This document shows, piece by piece, positions 34,225-43,217 of a stretch of DNA of 43,217 bases (the first letter of the stretch is position 1; every line of letters begins with the position of its first letter). Below the pieces are notes generated by a model. It did not search any database, was not told the origin of the DNA, and saw only the letters and a list, made by a program, of their open reading frames with translations. The stretch is from Blastocatellia bacterium (lineage in GTDB: Bacteria > Acidobacteriota > Blastocatellia > HR10 > J050). The stretch is from the NCBI GenBank assembly GCA_026985075.1, contig JALSQX010000048.1, positions 1-43,217 of the forward strand, read 5' to 3'. The position numbers and the translations under genes were made by a program.

Positions 34225-36276
34225 ATGTCATTGAGAGCTATGCCAAGCACGGTTCTGACCTTATTCGTGATTCTGAATTCGAGCGTCCACCTGCTCGACG
34301 CGGCGCCGCCGGTACCGGGCCCGAGTCAGCAGCCGAACGTGTGGGAGCAAACCAGTGGGCCGATTGCTCCATTAGTTCGTGCATTGCTGGTCAACAATGT
34401 GGGCCATCTGTTTGCTGGGACGGCCGGCGGCGTCTTCCGTTCCACGGATGGCGGCGACACCTGGCGGGCAACCAATGTTGGCTTGACCCGGTTGGGTGTC
34501 TCGGCCCTGGCAGTCACCGGCGGGAACGATCTGTTTGCGGGGACCTTCGGAGGTGGCGTGTTTCGCTCCCGAGATGACGGCGAGTCGTGGACCGCCGTCA
34601 ACACGGGCCTGACAAATCTGAATGTCCGGGCCCTGGTGGTTAATGTCGCGGGGGATCTGTTTGTGGGAACCTCGGGCGGCGGCATCTTCCGCTCGCGGGA
34701 TAACGGCGAGTCGTGGACCGCCGTCAACAGGGGATTGAGCAATCTGACCATTCTGGCCCTGGCGGTCAATGCCCGGGGGGATCTGTTTGCGGGGACCTTC
34801 GGAGGTGGCGTGTTTCGCTCCCGAGATGACGGCAGCTTGTGGACGGCTATCAACAGGGGGTTGAGTAATTTGAACGTCCTGACCCTGACGGTTACCGGCG
34901 CGGGCCATCTGTTTGCCGGGACGGTGGGTGGCGGCGTCTTCCGTTCCACGAACAATGGGAGACGGTGGCGACCAGTCAATACCGGCTTGAGTAACCTCAG
35001 CATTCAGGCGCTGTTTGTTACCAGCGTCGGCCATCTGTTTGCCGGCACGGTGGGCGGCATCTTCCGCTCGACGAACAATGGCGACCGATGGGAGGCAGTG
35101 AATGCGGGCTTGACGGTGTTGGTGGTGGCGGCCCTGGCGGCCAATGCCATGGGTGATCTGTTTGCCGGCACGGTGGGCGGCGGGGTGTTTCGCTCTCACG
35201 ATAATGGTGACTCGTGGACCGCCGCGAATACTGACCTGCGGTCCTCCAATGTGGGAGTTCTGGCCGTCAGCCGCACGGGTGATGTATGGGCCGGGACCGC
35301 CGGTGGCGGCCTCTTCCGTTCCTCGGATCGAGGGGACACCTGGATCAACCGAGGCTTGGCCAATCTCTTCATCTTAGCATTAGTGGAAGATGCGGCAGGA
35401 GTTCTGTTTGCTGGGACTAATGACGGCGTGTTTCGCTCCACCGATCAGGGCGAGAGTTGGATGGCCATCAACACGGGGCTGACCAATCTTGTGATTCGGG
35501 CCTTAGCAGCGAATGCGGCAGGTGATCTGTTTGTTGGAACGCAGAGCGGTGGGGTGTTTCGCTCGCAGGATGAGGGGGATTCCTGGACGGCCATCAATAC
35601 GGGCCTGACGAATTTGAACGTCTTCACGCTGGCCATCAGTAGTGCTGGCGATCTGTTTGCCGGGACGTTTGGCGGTGGGGTGTTTCGCTCTCGCGATGGG
35701 GGTGAGACCTGGACGGCCATCAACATGGGCCTGACCAGTCTTCAAGTAAACACAATAGTGGCCCGGGCGGCCGGGGACGTGTTTGCCGCCACGTTTAGCG
35801 GCGGGGTGTTTCGCTCACAGGATGGCGGCGATTCCTGGACGGCCGTCAATCAGGGGCTCACCAATCTCAATCTCCGTGCGCTCATTGCGACCTCCAGCGG
35901 CGATCTGTTTGTGGGGACCTCGGGCGGCGGCGTGTTTCACTCTGCAGATGATGGGAACACCTGGACAGCGATCAATAGCGGACTGACGAATTTGGCCGTC
36001 TCCGCATTGACGGCCAATGCCGCGGGCGATCTGTTTGGGGGCACGGCCGGCAGTGGCGTCTTCCGTCGCCGTGCAGAGCGACAAGAGGTGAGACGCTCTG
36101 CGATTTCCACCCCTCGCGCTCCCCGAGCCCCAGCCAAGCATACCGGTTTGGCGATGCATGAGCGTCGAGCAGGAGTGAAGAGCCTGGCTCAACATGTTCC
36201 ACGGTTCATCTTTGGGGCCGAAAAAAGTTCATCTTGGATGAGGCACTGTTTGTCGATTTTGCGCTATAGAGAGTGA
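34225..36276 (+). CDS. exported beta-propeller protein with 14 BNR/Ycf48-like repeats
   Basis: A 683-residue protein. Signal peptide MSLRAMPSTVLTLFVILNSS... to about 26, then fourteen repeats of about 42 residues with consensus ALxxNxxGDLFAGTxGGGVFRSxDxGxSWTAxNxGLTNL, enough for two seven-bladed propellers. The fourteenth repeat breaks off after GVFR, and the last 70 residues are Arg/Pro-rich with no repeat pattern. The final 20 are encoded by DNA belonging to leader copy 4, so the natural end appears to be lost. AAGGAGGTGA lies seven bases before ATG 34225. The upstream in-frame ATG 34159 would precede the signal. No catalytic motif is seen; a binding role at the surface is likely. Confidence 0.88.
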   Translation: MSLRAMPSTVLTLFVILNSSVHLLDAAPPVPGPSQQPNVWEQTSGPIAPLVRALLVNNVGHLFAGTAGGVFRSTDGGDTWRATNVGLTRLGVSALAVTGGNDLFAGTFGGGVFRSRDDGESWTAVNTGLTNLNVRALVVNVAGDLFVGTSGGGIFRSRDNGESWTAVNRGLSNLTILALAVNARGDLFAGTFGGGVFRSRDDGSLWTAINRGLSNLNVLTLTVTGAGHLFAGTVGGGVFRSTNNGRRWRPVNTGLSNLSIQALFVTSVGHLFAGTVGGIFRSTNNGDRWEAVNAGLTVLVVAALAANAMGDLFAGTVGGGVFRSHDNGDSWTAANTDLRSSNVGVLAVSRTGDVWAGTAGGGLFRSSDRGDTWINRGLANLFILALVEDAAGVLFAGTNDGVFRSTDQGESWMAINTGLTNLVIRALAANAAGDLFVGTQSGGVFRSQDEGDSWTAINTGLTNLNVFTLAISSAGDLFAGTFGGGVFRSRDGGETWTAINMGLTSLQVNTIVARAAGDVFAATFSGGVFRSQDGGDSWTAVNQGLTNLNLRALIATSSGDLFVGTSGGGVFHSADDGNTWTAINSGLTNLAVSALTANAAGDLFGGTAGSGVFRRRAERQEVRRSAISTPRAPRAPAKHTGLAMHERRAGVKSLAQHVPRFIFGAEKSSSWMRHCLSILRYRE

Positions 36277-36400
36277 AGGGAGCATTGGCTCGGGAGGTTG
36301 GGGAGGGTCGCGGGCGAACAGGAGCCCGGTCATCGGGCGAGGGCGCGACCCCCGACCTCCTGAAATGAGCGAACCGGCTCTTGGGGAGGTGACGGGAAGC
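36218..36400 (+). promoter_or_regulatory. structured leader element, copy 4 (before giant surface protein)
   Basis: CCGAAAAAAG, then ATGAGGCACTGTTTGTC and the core CGATTTTGCGCTATAGAG (ATTTTGCGC at 36256-36264) and AGTGAAGGG. The strongest stem of the four has GGAGGTTGGGG (36293-36303) pairing with CCCCGACCTCC (36350-36360), continued by GTCGCG/CGCGAC (36307-36312, 36344-36349). Inside are GCCCG-GTCAT-CGGGC (36324-36338) and CGAGGGC (36338-36344). The tail is CCTGAAATGA. It overlaps the last codons of the propeller gene. Confidence 0.72.
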
Positions 36401-36430
36401 CACCCTCTTAGAGAGGGAGGGGAGAGAGCG

Positions 36431-39400
36431 ATGAACAGATTCTCCATATTCGGTCTGGTCATGACGGGGGTGGTGAGTCTGGCTTTGGCGATGTTGGCCT
36501 GGCCCTCATCGCCGGCGGGGGCCACCAGTGAGATGAGGCGCGTGGGTCCTGACAGCGTCTTTGCGCTTGATGTGATGGAGGAAGTCTCGGCGGGGCGGTT
36601 GTCCGCGTCCGGGGTGGTGCGGGCGGCCGGGCGCGGTGCGCCGTGGATCAATCTGCAGGATGGTCGGGAGTTGTCGACCGAGTATGTGGGAGCCGCCGGG
36701 CTGGTACAGGTGCTGCGGCGAGGGGTGGTCGAGCCGCGGGCGCTTGTGGCGGCCGATTTTGACGAGGATGGGATGCCGGATCTGATGAGCGGGTATGTGG
36801 GGCCTGCCGGTGGGATTCTGACGGAGCATCGAGGCAATGTGGCCTCGATTTTTCCCTATGCGCTTCGGACGATGGGCGATGGGCGACCGACGGCAGGCGG
36901 TGGGCGGCGGGCGAGGGGCGATGGGCCCTTTTTGCCCGAGGCGCGGGTGGTTGAGGTACCGGAGGTGCCGGACTTTGTGGGGGCGGGAGATTTTGATGCC
37001 GATGGGCATCAGGATGTGGTGGTGGCGGCGCGGGGCGGCGATCGGCTCATCTGGCTGCCGGGGGATGGGCGTGGTGGGTTTGGTGAGGCTCGGTCGGTGG
37101 AGTTGCCGGGTGGGGTCACAGCTCTGATCACGGGAGAGATCAACCGGCGGGACGGATTGACCGATGTGGTGGTTGGCGTGGTGGGGCCACATGGTCCGCA
37201 GGTGGTGGTGTTTGAGGGGCCCGGTGGGGCGCTGAATGGTGCCAGTCTGGTTGCTGGTAGGGCGGAGACCCACAGAGAGACGCCCGTACAGCCCGAGATC
37301 CTCCCGCTGCCTGATGAAGCCACGGCCTTGGCGCTGGGTCAGTTGGATGAGCATTATTGCATGGATCTGGCCGTGGCCGCGGGCAGCGAACTGCTCATCA
37401 TTCACGGGCGGGATCGGCGGTTGTCAACCGGGGGTCGGAACGTGGCACCCGCCGTCATCGATCAACGATCGTTCCCATTCCAGATCACCTCGCTGGTGAT
37501 GGGTGATTTCACGCCGAATCGGACGAAAGAGCTGGCCTTGCTGTCGGTGGAAGGAGGGATGTATGTGTTGGAGGTGGCCCGCGGGCTGAGGGATGAGGAA
37601 CAGCAGCAGGAGATCGATCTGGCGCGGCGGCGCGAGCGGTTGTACCGGCGGATGTATCAGGAGGAACGCCGACGGCATCGGGCGCTGATGGCGGGAGACC
37701 GAATCGCTCTCAGGGAAATGGAGCAAATCATACATCGAGAAGCTCGTCGATTGGATCTTGGCCAGGAAGCATTCGGCCATCTGGAGGAGCCGAGGAGCAT
37801 CCCCTTGCGCCAGTGGACGCTACGGGAGGTTGCGGCGCTGGGAGCCGCGACTCTTGTCTCGCCTGGCAGTGGCCGGGAGTTGATACGGGTGCGGATTTCT
37901 AGTCGGCCGACCGACGATCTGGTGGTCATCGATCCGGCCAATCGCCAGCTCCACATTCTGATTGCGGGCGATGGGCGATGGATGATGGACGATGGACGCT
38001 GGACGCTGGTGTCGCTCGATGTATTGAGCGCCCCGGTAGCTGTCTTGCCTATGCGGCTGAATCGGGATGCACTCAGCGATCTGGTGATGTTGCGGGAAGG
38101 AGAAGAGACGCCCTCGGTGGCGTTGACGGCGGCGATGGCGACGTTTGTGGTGGATTCGACGGCAGATGATGCGGATTTTGACACGACCGATGGAGTATGT
38201 GACACGAATGATAGTGTAGGCGATGGGCCCTGCACGTTGCGAGCGGCGATCCAGCAGGCCAATGCCAGCGCGGGGATGGATACGATCGAGTTCGCCATTC
38301 CCGGGGCGGGGCCGCATACGATTCAGCCCGGGTCGGCGCTGCCCAACATCACCGATCCGGTGGTGATTGATGGCTACACGCAGCCGGGGGCGAGTGCGAA
38401 CACGAATCCGGTGGGGATGGGGTTGAACACGGTGTTGCAGATCGAGCTGGATGGGAGCATGGCCGGGACCTCGAATGGACTGACCATTGCGGCCGGGAGC
38501 AGCGTCGTACGAGGATTGGTGATCAACCGCTTCAATCCTGATCCTGCTTTTCCTGGAGGGATTCGTTTAAAGACGAACGGGAACATCATCGAGGGGAATT
38601 TCGTCGGCACCGATGTGACGGGGACTGTGGCGTTAGAGAACGAGCCCCTTGATGTGGCTACGAGGAATTTGACGGGGAGCAACACCATAGGTGGGACAGT
38701 GGAAGCAGCGCGCAACCTCATCATCGACTTGGGTCTTTTTGGTGCTGGAGATATTGTGCAAGGCAATTTTATTGGCACTGACGTCTCAGGCATGGTTGAC
38801 TTAGGTGGCGCTGTCGAAGGTAGTTTCAGTACCATCGGGGGCACCGTGGTCGGGGCGCGCAATGTCATCGCCGATGTTGCCTTATCATCGGGTGCCCAGA
38901 ACAATCTGATCCAGGGCAATTTCATCGGCACCGACGTGACGGGTACTGCCGGCTTGGGCAGTAGTGGTACAGGGCGTGGGGGCATAACCATACAATTCGG
39001 AGCGCTTGATAACACGATCGGTGGAACGACGCCTGCGGCACGCAATGTCATAAGGCGAGGAATCCATGCTGGTCCCACCTTTTTCTTTGGGCAAGGAGCG
39101 ATTAACAACCTGATCCAGGGCAATTTCATCGGCATGGGCGTAACGGATGCTCCTCTGGATAATGACCTAGGTGGTATAACCCTCACAGGTGATTTTCATA
39201 GAGATAATACAATCGGCGGAACGGTGGCAGGGGCAGGCAACGTCATTGCGTTTAATGGAGGAGTTGGTGTGGGTAGTTTTTTTAGTATACGCACTGCTGT
39301 TCTCTCTAATTCCATCTTTTCCAACGGAGGTCTAGGGATTGACCTTGGATCTATTGGGGTAACGCCAAACGATCCAGGCGATGCTGATGCGGGCGCCAAT

Positions 39401-42400
39401 AACGTGCAAAACTTCCCGGTCTTAACCTCGGTTTCAACCGGCAGTAGTACGACGATCGACGGGTTCCTCAACAGCACGCCCAATACCACATTTCGCCTCG
39501 AGTTTTTTGCCAACAGCGAATGCGACTCGGTCGGTCCCGGCATCTGTGATTCACTGGGGTTTGGTGAGGGGGAAACATTTTTGGGCTCGGCGGAAGTGAT
39601 CACCGATGACGGGGGCGATGTCAGCTTCTCGGTCACCTTTGCCGAAACCGTTCCGGCGGGTCATTTCATCACAGCGACGGCCACTGACCCGGACAATAAC
39701 ACCTCAGAGTTTTCCCAGTGCTTGCGCGTCAGTGGTCCGGTTGTCTGCTCGCTGGAGCCGGCGACGGCTTCTAATCCGGTGGGCGACAGCCACACGGTGA
39801 CCGTGACGGTGACCGAAAATGGCGCGCCGGCGGTAGGGATTTCGGTAAGCTTCGACGTCCTGGCAGGTCCGAACGCCGGTGAGAGTGGGTCGGATGTGAC
39901 CGATGCCAGTGGTCAAGCCAGCTTCACCTATACGAGTAATGGCGCAGCGGGCGTGGATGAGATCGAAGCCTGTGGGTCAGTCAGTGGCACGACCTTCCGT
40001 TGCCGGGCTACCAAGGTGTGGCTCGCAGTTGCATTGGAGCCAGCTACAGCCGTCAATCCGGTGGGCTCGGTCCATACGGTGACGGCACACATCGATCCGC
40101 CGACATCGGGAGTGGTAGTCAACTTTGAGGTCACTGCCGGCCCCAATGTTGGCCAAAGTGAAATGAGCATCACCGATGCCAGCGGGCGAGCCAGCTTCAC
40201 TTACATGAGCAATGGCACGCTGGGCACCGACACCATTGAGGCTGGCGCCACGATCAGCGGCTTTCCCTTTACCCTTACAGCAGAGAAGACGTGGATCACG
40301 CCTGATGTCCATTGCAGCCAGGATATCCCCAAGGCCTTTTCCGGAAGCTTTGCCACCTCTACCCTGACGATCGAGGATGATCTGGTCATTGGCGACGTGA
40401 ACGTGAAGTTATTCATCACGCACCCATTCGTTTTTGACGTCACAGTCGAACTGATCTCGCCCAATGGGACCACTGTGGAGTTATTCTCGAACGTCGATGG
40501 CAGTGGGGATAACTTTGGTAGCACCTGCTCGCCAATGCCCGATTGCATCATTGACGATCAAGCGGGGACGAACATCGCCAACGGGAGCGCGCCGTTTGTG
40601 GGGCGGTTCCAATCCGAGATGCTGACGCTGGGGGCATTCATCGGTGAGAATGCCAAAGGCACTTGGTCACTACGGGTTAGATCGGATTTCCATCCCGGCA
40701 CGCTCGAATGCTGGTGCTTGGAAATCACGCCCTTGCTGGCTGCTTGTGTGCTGGAACCTGCGACGGCCACCAATCAAGTGGGCACCAGCCATACGGTCAC
40801 CGCGACGGTGCTGGACACAGGCAATCCGGTGGGCGCTGGCGTGACAGTGAACTTCGAGGTCACCGATGGGCCCAATGCTGGCACGATGGGCACAGTGATC
40901 ACTGATGCCAATGGTCAGGCCAGTTTCACTTACACGAGCGACGGCACACCGGGCGTGGATACCATCGAGGCTGGCGGAGCGATCGATGGGGAGCCGTTCA
41001 GTTGTACAACCGAGACGCTCTGGATGGCCGACATCTGCAGCACGGATGCGCCTCAGGTTCTCCCCAGTGGAGAGACAGTCACGTCCACATTCACGATCAG
41101 CGAAGATTTGATCATTAACGATCTCAACGTCAGGTTGTTTCTTACACATCCTTTTGACTTCTTTCTGATGGTCTCGCTGACCTCGCCCGGTGGGACCACT
41201 GTGGAGTTATTTTCTGGGGTGGGAAGCACTGGAGACAACTTTGGTAGCACCTGTTTTCCCTTAGCCGATTGCGTCATTGACGATCAAGCCCTGACCAATA
41301 TCGCCGATGGGAGCGCTCCGTTTGTAGGACGTTTTCAATCAGAAGGGCTCGTTTTGGGAACGTTCAATGGCGAGAACGCAAGGGGCACCTGGACGCTGAC
41401 GGTGACAAACGATTTTCTGACCGGCATGTTGGAGTGCTGGTGCTTAGAAATCACGCCGCTCCCAGAGGTAGCGTGCATGCTCTCACCGGTGGTAGCGACC
41501 AATCCCGTCGGCGGCCAACATACGGTCATAGCAACGGTCACATTAGATAATGAACCGGTAGCTGGAGCCACCGTCAGCTTCAGCATCACTGGCGGACCCA
41601 ATGCTGGCCTAACAGAAATGGCCACGACCGATCTGAGCGGCCAGGCTTCGTTCACCTATACGAGCAATGGCACGCCGGGCACCGACACGATCCAGGCCAG
41701 TGGGAGCGTCAGTGGCGTTCCCTTCTCCTGCACGGCCGAGAAGACGTGGATTGATGTGAGTTGTACGCTGGCGCCCGCAACGGCCACCAATCCGGCGGGG
41801 ACCGATCACACGGTGACGGCGACGGTGACGCAAAATGGCGCGCCAGCTTCGGGTGTGGTGGTCAATTTCCAGGTGAGTGGGGCGAACACGGCCTCGGGCA
41901 GTGCCACAGCGGATGCCAGCGGCCAGGCCACGTTCACCTACACCGGCAATAATACGGGCACCGACACGATCCAGGCCAGTGGGAGCGTCAGTGGCGTTCC
42001 CTTCTCCTGCACGGCCGAGAAGACGTGGATTGATGTGAGTTGTACGCTGGCGCCCGCAACGGCCACCAATCCGGCGGGGACCGATCACACGGTGACGGCG
42101 ACGGTGACGCTCAACGCTGCTCCGGCCTCGGGGGCGGCGGTCAGTTTCCAGGTGACGGCGGGTCCGAATGCTGGGGCGATGGGTAGTGGGACGACGGATG
42201 CCGGTGGGCAGGCCAGTTTCACCTACACCGGTAGTGGAGGTGCGGGCACGGACACGATCACGGCCAGCGGCACCATCAGTGGCGTGGCGTTTTCCTGCAC
42301 AGCCGAGAAGACCTGGCTACCGCCTGAGTGCACGTTGGCGCCCGCAACGGCCACCAATCCGGCGGGGACCGATCACACGGTGACGGCCACCGTCACGGCC

Positions 42401-43217
42401 GATGGCACGCCACTGGCCGGGGTGGCGGTCAACTTTGAGGTCGTCTCAGGTCCGAATGCCGGGACGATGGGCAGTGGGACGACCGATGCGAGCGGCCAGG
42501 CTTCGTTCACTTACACGAGCAGTGGCACGCCGGGCACCGATACGATCCAGGCCGGCGGCAGTGTCGGCGGGGTCGCGTTCTCCTGCACGGCGACCAAGCA
42601 GTGGGTGACCAATCGGCCGCCGGTGGCGCAGTGTCAGGATGTGACCGTGTCGGCTGACGGCAGGTGTCAGGGGGTGGTGAGTGCTGGTGATGTGGATAAT
42701 GGGTCGTTCGATCCCGATGGTGATCCGATCACGTTGAGTTTAGATCCGCCGGGGCCGTATTCGTTGGGGGCGACGGCGGTGACGTTGACGGTGACCGATG
42801 ACCAGGGGGCGACGGACAGTTGCACGGCGGTGGTGACGGTAGTGGACACCGCGCCGCCTCAGATCAGTTGTCCGGCGGATGTGACGCTGGTGGCCGATGC
42901 CGGTTGTCAGGCGGTGTTCAACACCTTGGCGACGGCCACGGACGATTGCGATCCCAGTCCGGTGATCAGCAGTGATCCGCCGTTGCCGGCGGTGTTGGCC
43001 GGGCCGGTGGGAGCGGGAGCGGTCACCCACACGATCACGTTCACGGCGACGGATGCCTCGGGCAACAGTTCCAGTTGCACGGTGACGGTGACGGTGGTCA
43101 ACAATGGGCCGGTGGCCGATGCCGGTGTGGATCAGGAGGTGGATGAGGGGGCGATGGTGACGCTGGATGGCAGTGGGAGCCATGATCCCGATGCGGGGCA
43201 GCCGCTCACCTTCCAGT
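36431..43217 (+). CDS. giant exported multidomain protein (FG-GAP, CSLREA, Ig, P-domain, HYR, PKD), 3' end outside window
   Basis: The frame from ATG 36431 stays open to the window end, at least 2262 residues. Signal peptide MNRFSIFGLVMTGVVSLALA...; FG-GAP/VCBS-like repeats at about 100-480 (DFDEDGMPDLMSG, DFDADGHQDVVVAA); a coiled, Arg/Glu-rich stretch near 385-440; CSLREA-type entry (FVVDSTADDADFDTTDG, then CTLRAAIQQANA) at about 570-615; a beta-helix with N-x-I-x-GNFIGTD repeats to about 980; then seven or more Ig-like domains of about 93 residues, with two proprotein-convertase P-like domains between (around 1290-1440 and 1530-1680); HYR domains with CPADVTL; and the start of a PKD domain at the end. 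GGGAGG lies upstream of the start. It is likely a surface adhesin or structural protein; the C-terminal sorting signal is not visible. Confidence 0.9.
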   Translation, partial: MNRFSIFGLVMTGVVSLALAMLAWPSSPAGATSEMRRVGPDSVFALDVMEEVSAGRLSASGVVRAAGRGAPWINLQDGRELSTEYVGAAGLVQVLRRGVVEPRALVAADFDEDGMPDLMSGYVGPAGGILTEHRGNVASIFPYALRTMGDGRPTAGGGRRARGDGPFLPEARVVEVPEVPDFVGAGDFDADGHQDVVVAARGGDRLIWLPGDGRGGFGEARSVELPGGVTALITGEINRRDGLTDVVVGVVGPHGPQVVVFEGPGGALNGASLVAGRAETHRETPVQPEILPLPDEATALALGQLDEHYCMDLAVAAGSELLIIHGRDRRLSTGGRNVAPAVIDQRSFPFQITSLVMGDFTPNRTKELALLSVEGGMYVLEVARGLRDEEQQQEIDLARRRERLYRRMYQEERRRHRALMAGDRIALREMEQIIHREARRLDLGQEAFGHLEEPRSIPLRQWTLREVAALGAATLVSPGSGRELIRVRISSRPTDDLVVIDPANRQLHILIAGDGRWMMDDGRWTLVSLDVLSAPVAVLPMRLNRDALSDLVMLREGEETPSVALTAAMATFVVDSTADDADFDTTDGVCDTNDSVGDGPCTLRAAIQQANASAGMDTIEFAIPGAGPHTIQPGSALPNITDPVVIDGYTQPGASANTNPVGMGLNTVLQIELDGSMAGTSNGLTIAAGSSVVRGLVINRFNPDPAFPGGIRLKTNGNIIEGNFVGTDVTGTVALENEPLDVATRNLTGSNTIGGTVEAARNLIIDLGLFGAGDIVQGNFIGTDVSGMVDLGGAVEGSFSTIGGTVVGARNVIADVALSSGAQNNLIQGNFIGTDVTGTAGLGSSGTGRGGITIQFGALDNTIGGTTPAARNVIRRGIHAGPTFFFGQGAINNLIQGNFIGMGVTDAPLDNDLGGITLTGDFHRDNTIGGTVAGAGNVIAFNGGVGVGSFFSIRTAVLSNSIFSNGGLGIDLGSIGVTPNDPGDADAGANNVQNFPVLTSVSTGSSTTIDGFLNSTPNTTFRLEFFANSECDSVGPGICDSLGFGEGETFLGSAEVITDDGGDVSFSVTFAETVPAGHFITATATDPDNNTSEFSQCLRVSGPVVCSLEPATASNPVGDSHTVTVTVTENGAPAVGISVSFDVLAGPNAGESGSDVTDASGQASFTYTSNGAAGVDEIEACGSVSGTTFRCRATKVWLAVALEPATAVNPVGSVHTVTAHIDPPTSGVVVNFEVTAGPNVGQSEMSITDASGRASFTYMSNGTLGTDTIEAGATISGFPFTLTAEKTWITPDVHCSQDIPKAFSGSFATSTLTIEDDLVIGDVNVKLFITHPFVFDVTVELISPNGTTVELFSNVDGSGDNFGSTCSPMPDCIIDDQAGTNIANGSAPFVGRFQSEMLTLGAFIGENAKGTWSLRVRSDFHPGTLECWCLEITPLLAACVLEPATATNQVGTSHTVTATVLDTGNPVGAGVTVNFEVTDGPNAGTMGTVITDANGQASFTYTSDGTPGVDTIEAGGAIDGEPFSCTTETLWMADICSTDAPQVLPSGETVTSTFTISEDLIINDLNVRLFLTHPFDFFLMVSLTSPGGTTVELFSGVGSTGDNFGSTCFPLADCVIDDQALTNIADGSAPFVGRFQSEGLVLGTFNGENARGTWTLTVTNDFLTGMLECWCLEITPLPEVACMLSPVVATNPVGGQHTVIATVTLDNEPVAGATVSFSITGGPNAGLTEMATTDLSGQASFTYTSNGTPGTDTIQASGSVSGVPFSCTAEKTWIDVSCTLAPATATNPAGTDHTVTATVTQNGAPASGVVVNFQVSGANTASGSATADASGQATFTYTGNNTGTDTIQASGSVSGVPFSCTAEKTWIDVSCTLAPATATNPAGTDHTVTATVTLNAAPASGAAVSFQVTAGPNAGAMGSGTTDAGGQASFTYTGSGGAGTDTITASGTISGVAFSCTAEKTWLPPECTLAPATATNPAGTDHTVTATVTADGTPLAGVAVNFEVVSGPNAGTMGSGTTDASGQASFTYTSSGTPGTDTIQAGGSVGGVAFSCTATKQWVTNRPPVAQCQDVTVSADGRCQGVVSAGDVDNGSFDPDGDPITLSLDPPGPYSLGATAVTLTVTDDQGATDSCTAVVTVVDTAPPQISCPADVTLVADAGCQAVFNTLATATDDCDPSPVISSDPPLPAVLAGPVGAGAVTHTITFTATDASGNSSSCTVTVTVVNNGPVADAGVDQEVDEGAMVTLDGSGSHDPDAGQPLTFQ
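36868..36925 (+). repeat. low-complexity GATGGGC/GGCGGGC insertion within the giant gene
   Basis: A run of GATGGGCGATGGGC, GGTGGGCGGCGGGC and GGGCGATGGGC words encodes an out-of-character stretch (MGDGRPTAGGGRRARGDG) between FG-GAP repeats. A similar GATGGACGATGGACGC run is at 37968-38004. Slippage-prone and possibly inserted. Confidence 0.6.
41676..41831 (+). repeat. 156-bp perfect direct repeat, copy 1, inside Ig-domain array
   Basis: Identical base for base to 41955-42110, at a spacing of 279 bp, exactly 93 codons, the length of one Ig-like domain. Part of it recurs once more at about 42340-42390. Confidence 0.93.
41955..42110 (+). repeat. 156-bp perfect direct repeat, copy 2, inside Ig-domain array
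   Basis: Second copy of the 41676-41831 segment. Flanking bases differ at once on both sides, so the identity is bounded and looks like recent duplication or gene conversion. Confidence 0.93.

Noticed and set aside
34500-36060. Regular repeat of about 126 bp as a tandem DNA repeat or CRISPR
   Set aside because: It is the in-frame codons of the propeller blades; copies differ throughout, and there are no spacers.

Overview
The window looks like chromosomal DNA of a moderately GC-rich Gram-negative bacterium, most plausibly an acidobacterium. This rests on an ECF sigma factor paired with a serine/threonine kinase-TPR protein opening MTPERW..., a clade II (Sec-exported) nitrous oxide reductase, and large RHS, dockerin and Ig-like surface proteins. 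The taxonomic call is inference from gene content only. No rRNA, tRNA, CRISPR array or intact insertion sequence was seen.

Left end (1-4.6 kb): a truncated NtrC-type response regulator and a divergently transcribed GAF-PAS sensor histidine kinase, then a GNAT acetyltransferase with a cysteine-rich tail and a secreted or membrane protein of unknown function.

4.8-19.1 kb, all on the minus strand: a tightly packed nitrous oxide respiration operon. Read in transcription order it is a 650-residue FAD/iron-sulphur NAD(P)H oxidoreductase, Rieske protein, cytochrome b, pentaheme cytochrome c, nosZ, a nosB-like gene, nosD, nosF, nosL, nosY and an unknown membrane protein. It is followed, after about 250 bp containing an inverted repeat, by three overlapping genes: a membrane thioredoxin-like protein, a CpaM-type methyltransferase and an HgcA-HgcB-like fusion. 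The fusion resembles the mercury-methylation corrinoid protein HgcA joined to a ferredoxin, but its cap-helix motif and iron-sulphur ligands are altered. Because N2O is known to inactivate corrinoid Co(I), linking a corrinoid methyl-transfer module to N2O reductase is biologically suggestive.

20.0-25.3 kb: two related sigma factor/kinase modules that have decayed reciprocally. One keeps the kinase and has a broken sigma gene. The other keeps the sigma gene and has a collapsed kinase. A DUF433/PIN-like toxin-antitoxin pair lies between them.

25.3-43.2 kb, all on the plus strand: four large exported proteins in tandem. They are a dockerin/cohesin-type metalloprotease, a LamG-Ig-RHS protein, a 14-repeat beta-propeller, and a giant FG-GAP/CSLREA/Ig/P-domain/PKD protein that runs off the window. 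Each is preceded by a related leader about 130-190 bp long. The leader has a conserved AT-rich core containing ATTTTGCGC, then a long stem whose arms differ in sequence between copies yet still pair, an internal CGAGGGC-like segment and a CCTGAA tail. This four-copy structured leader is the best candidate in the window for an undescribed regulatory system.
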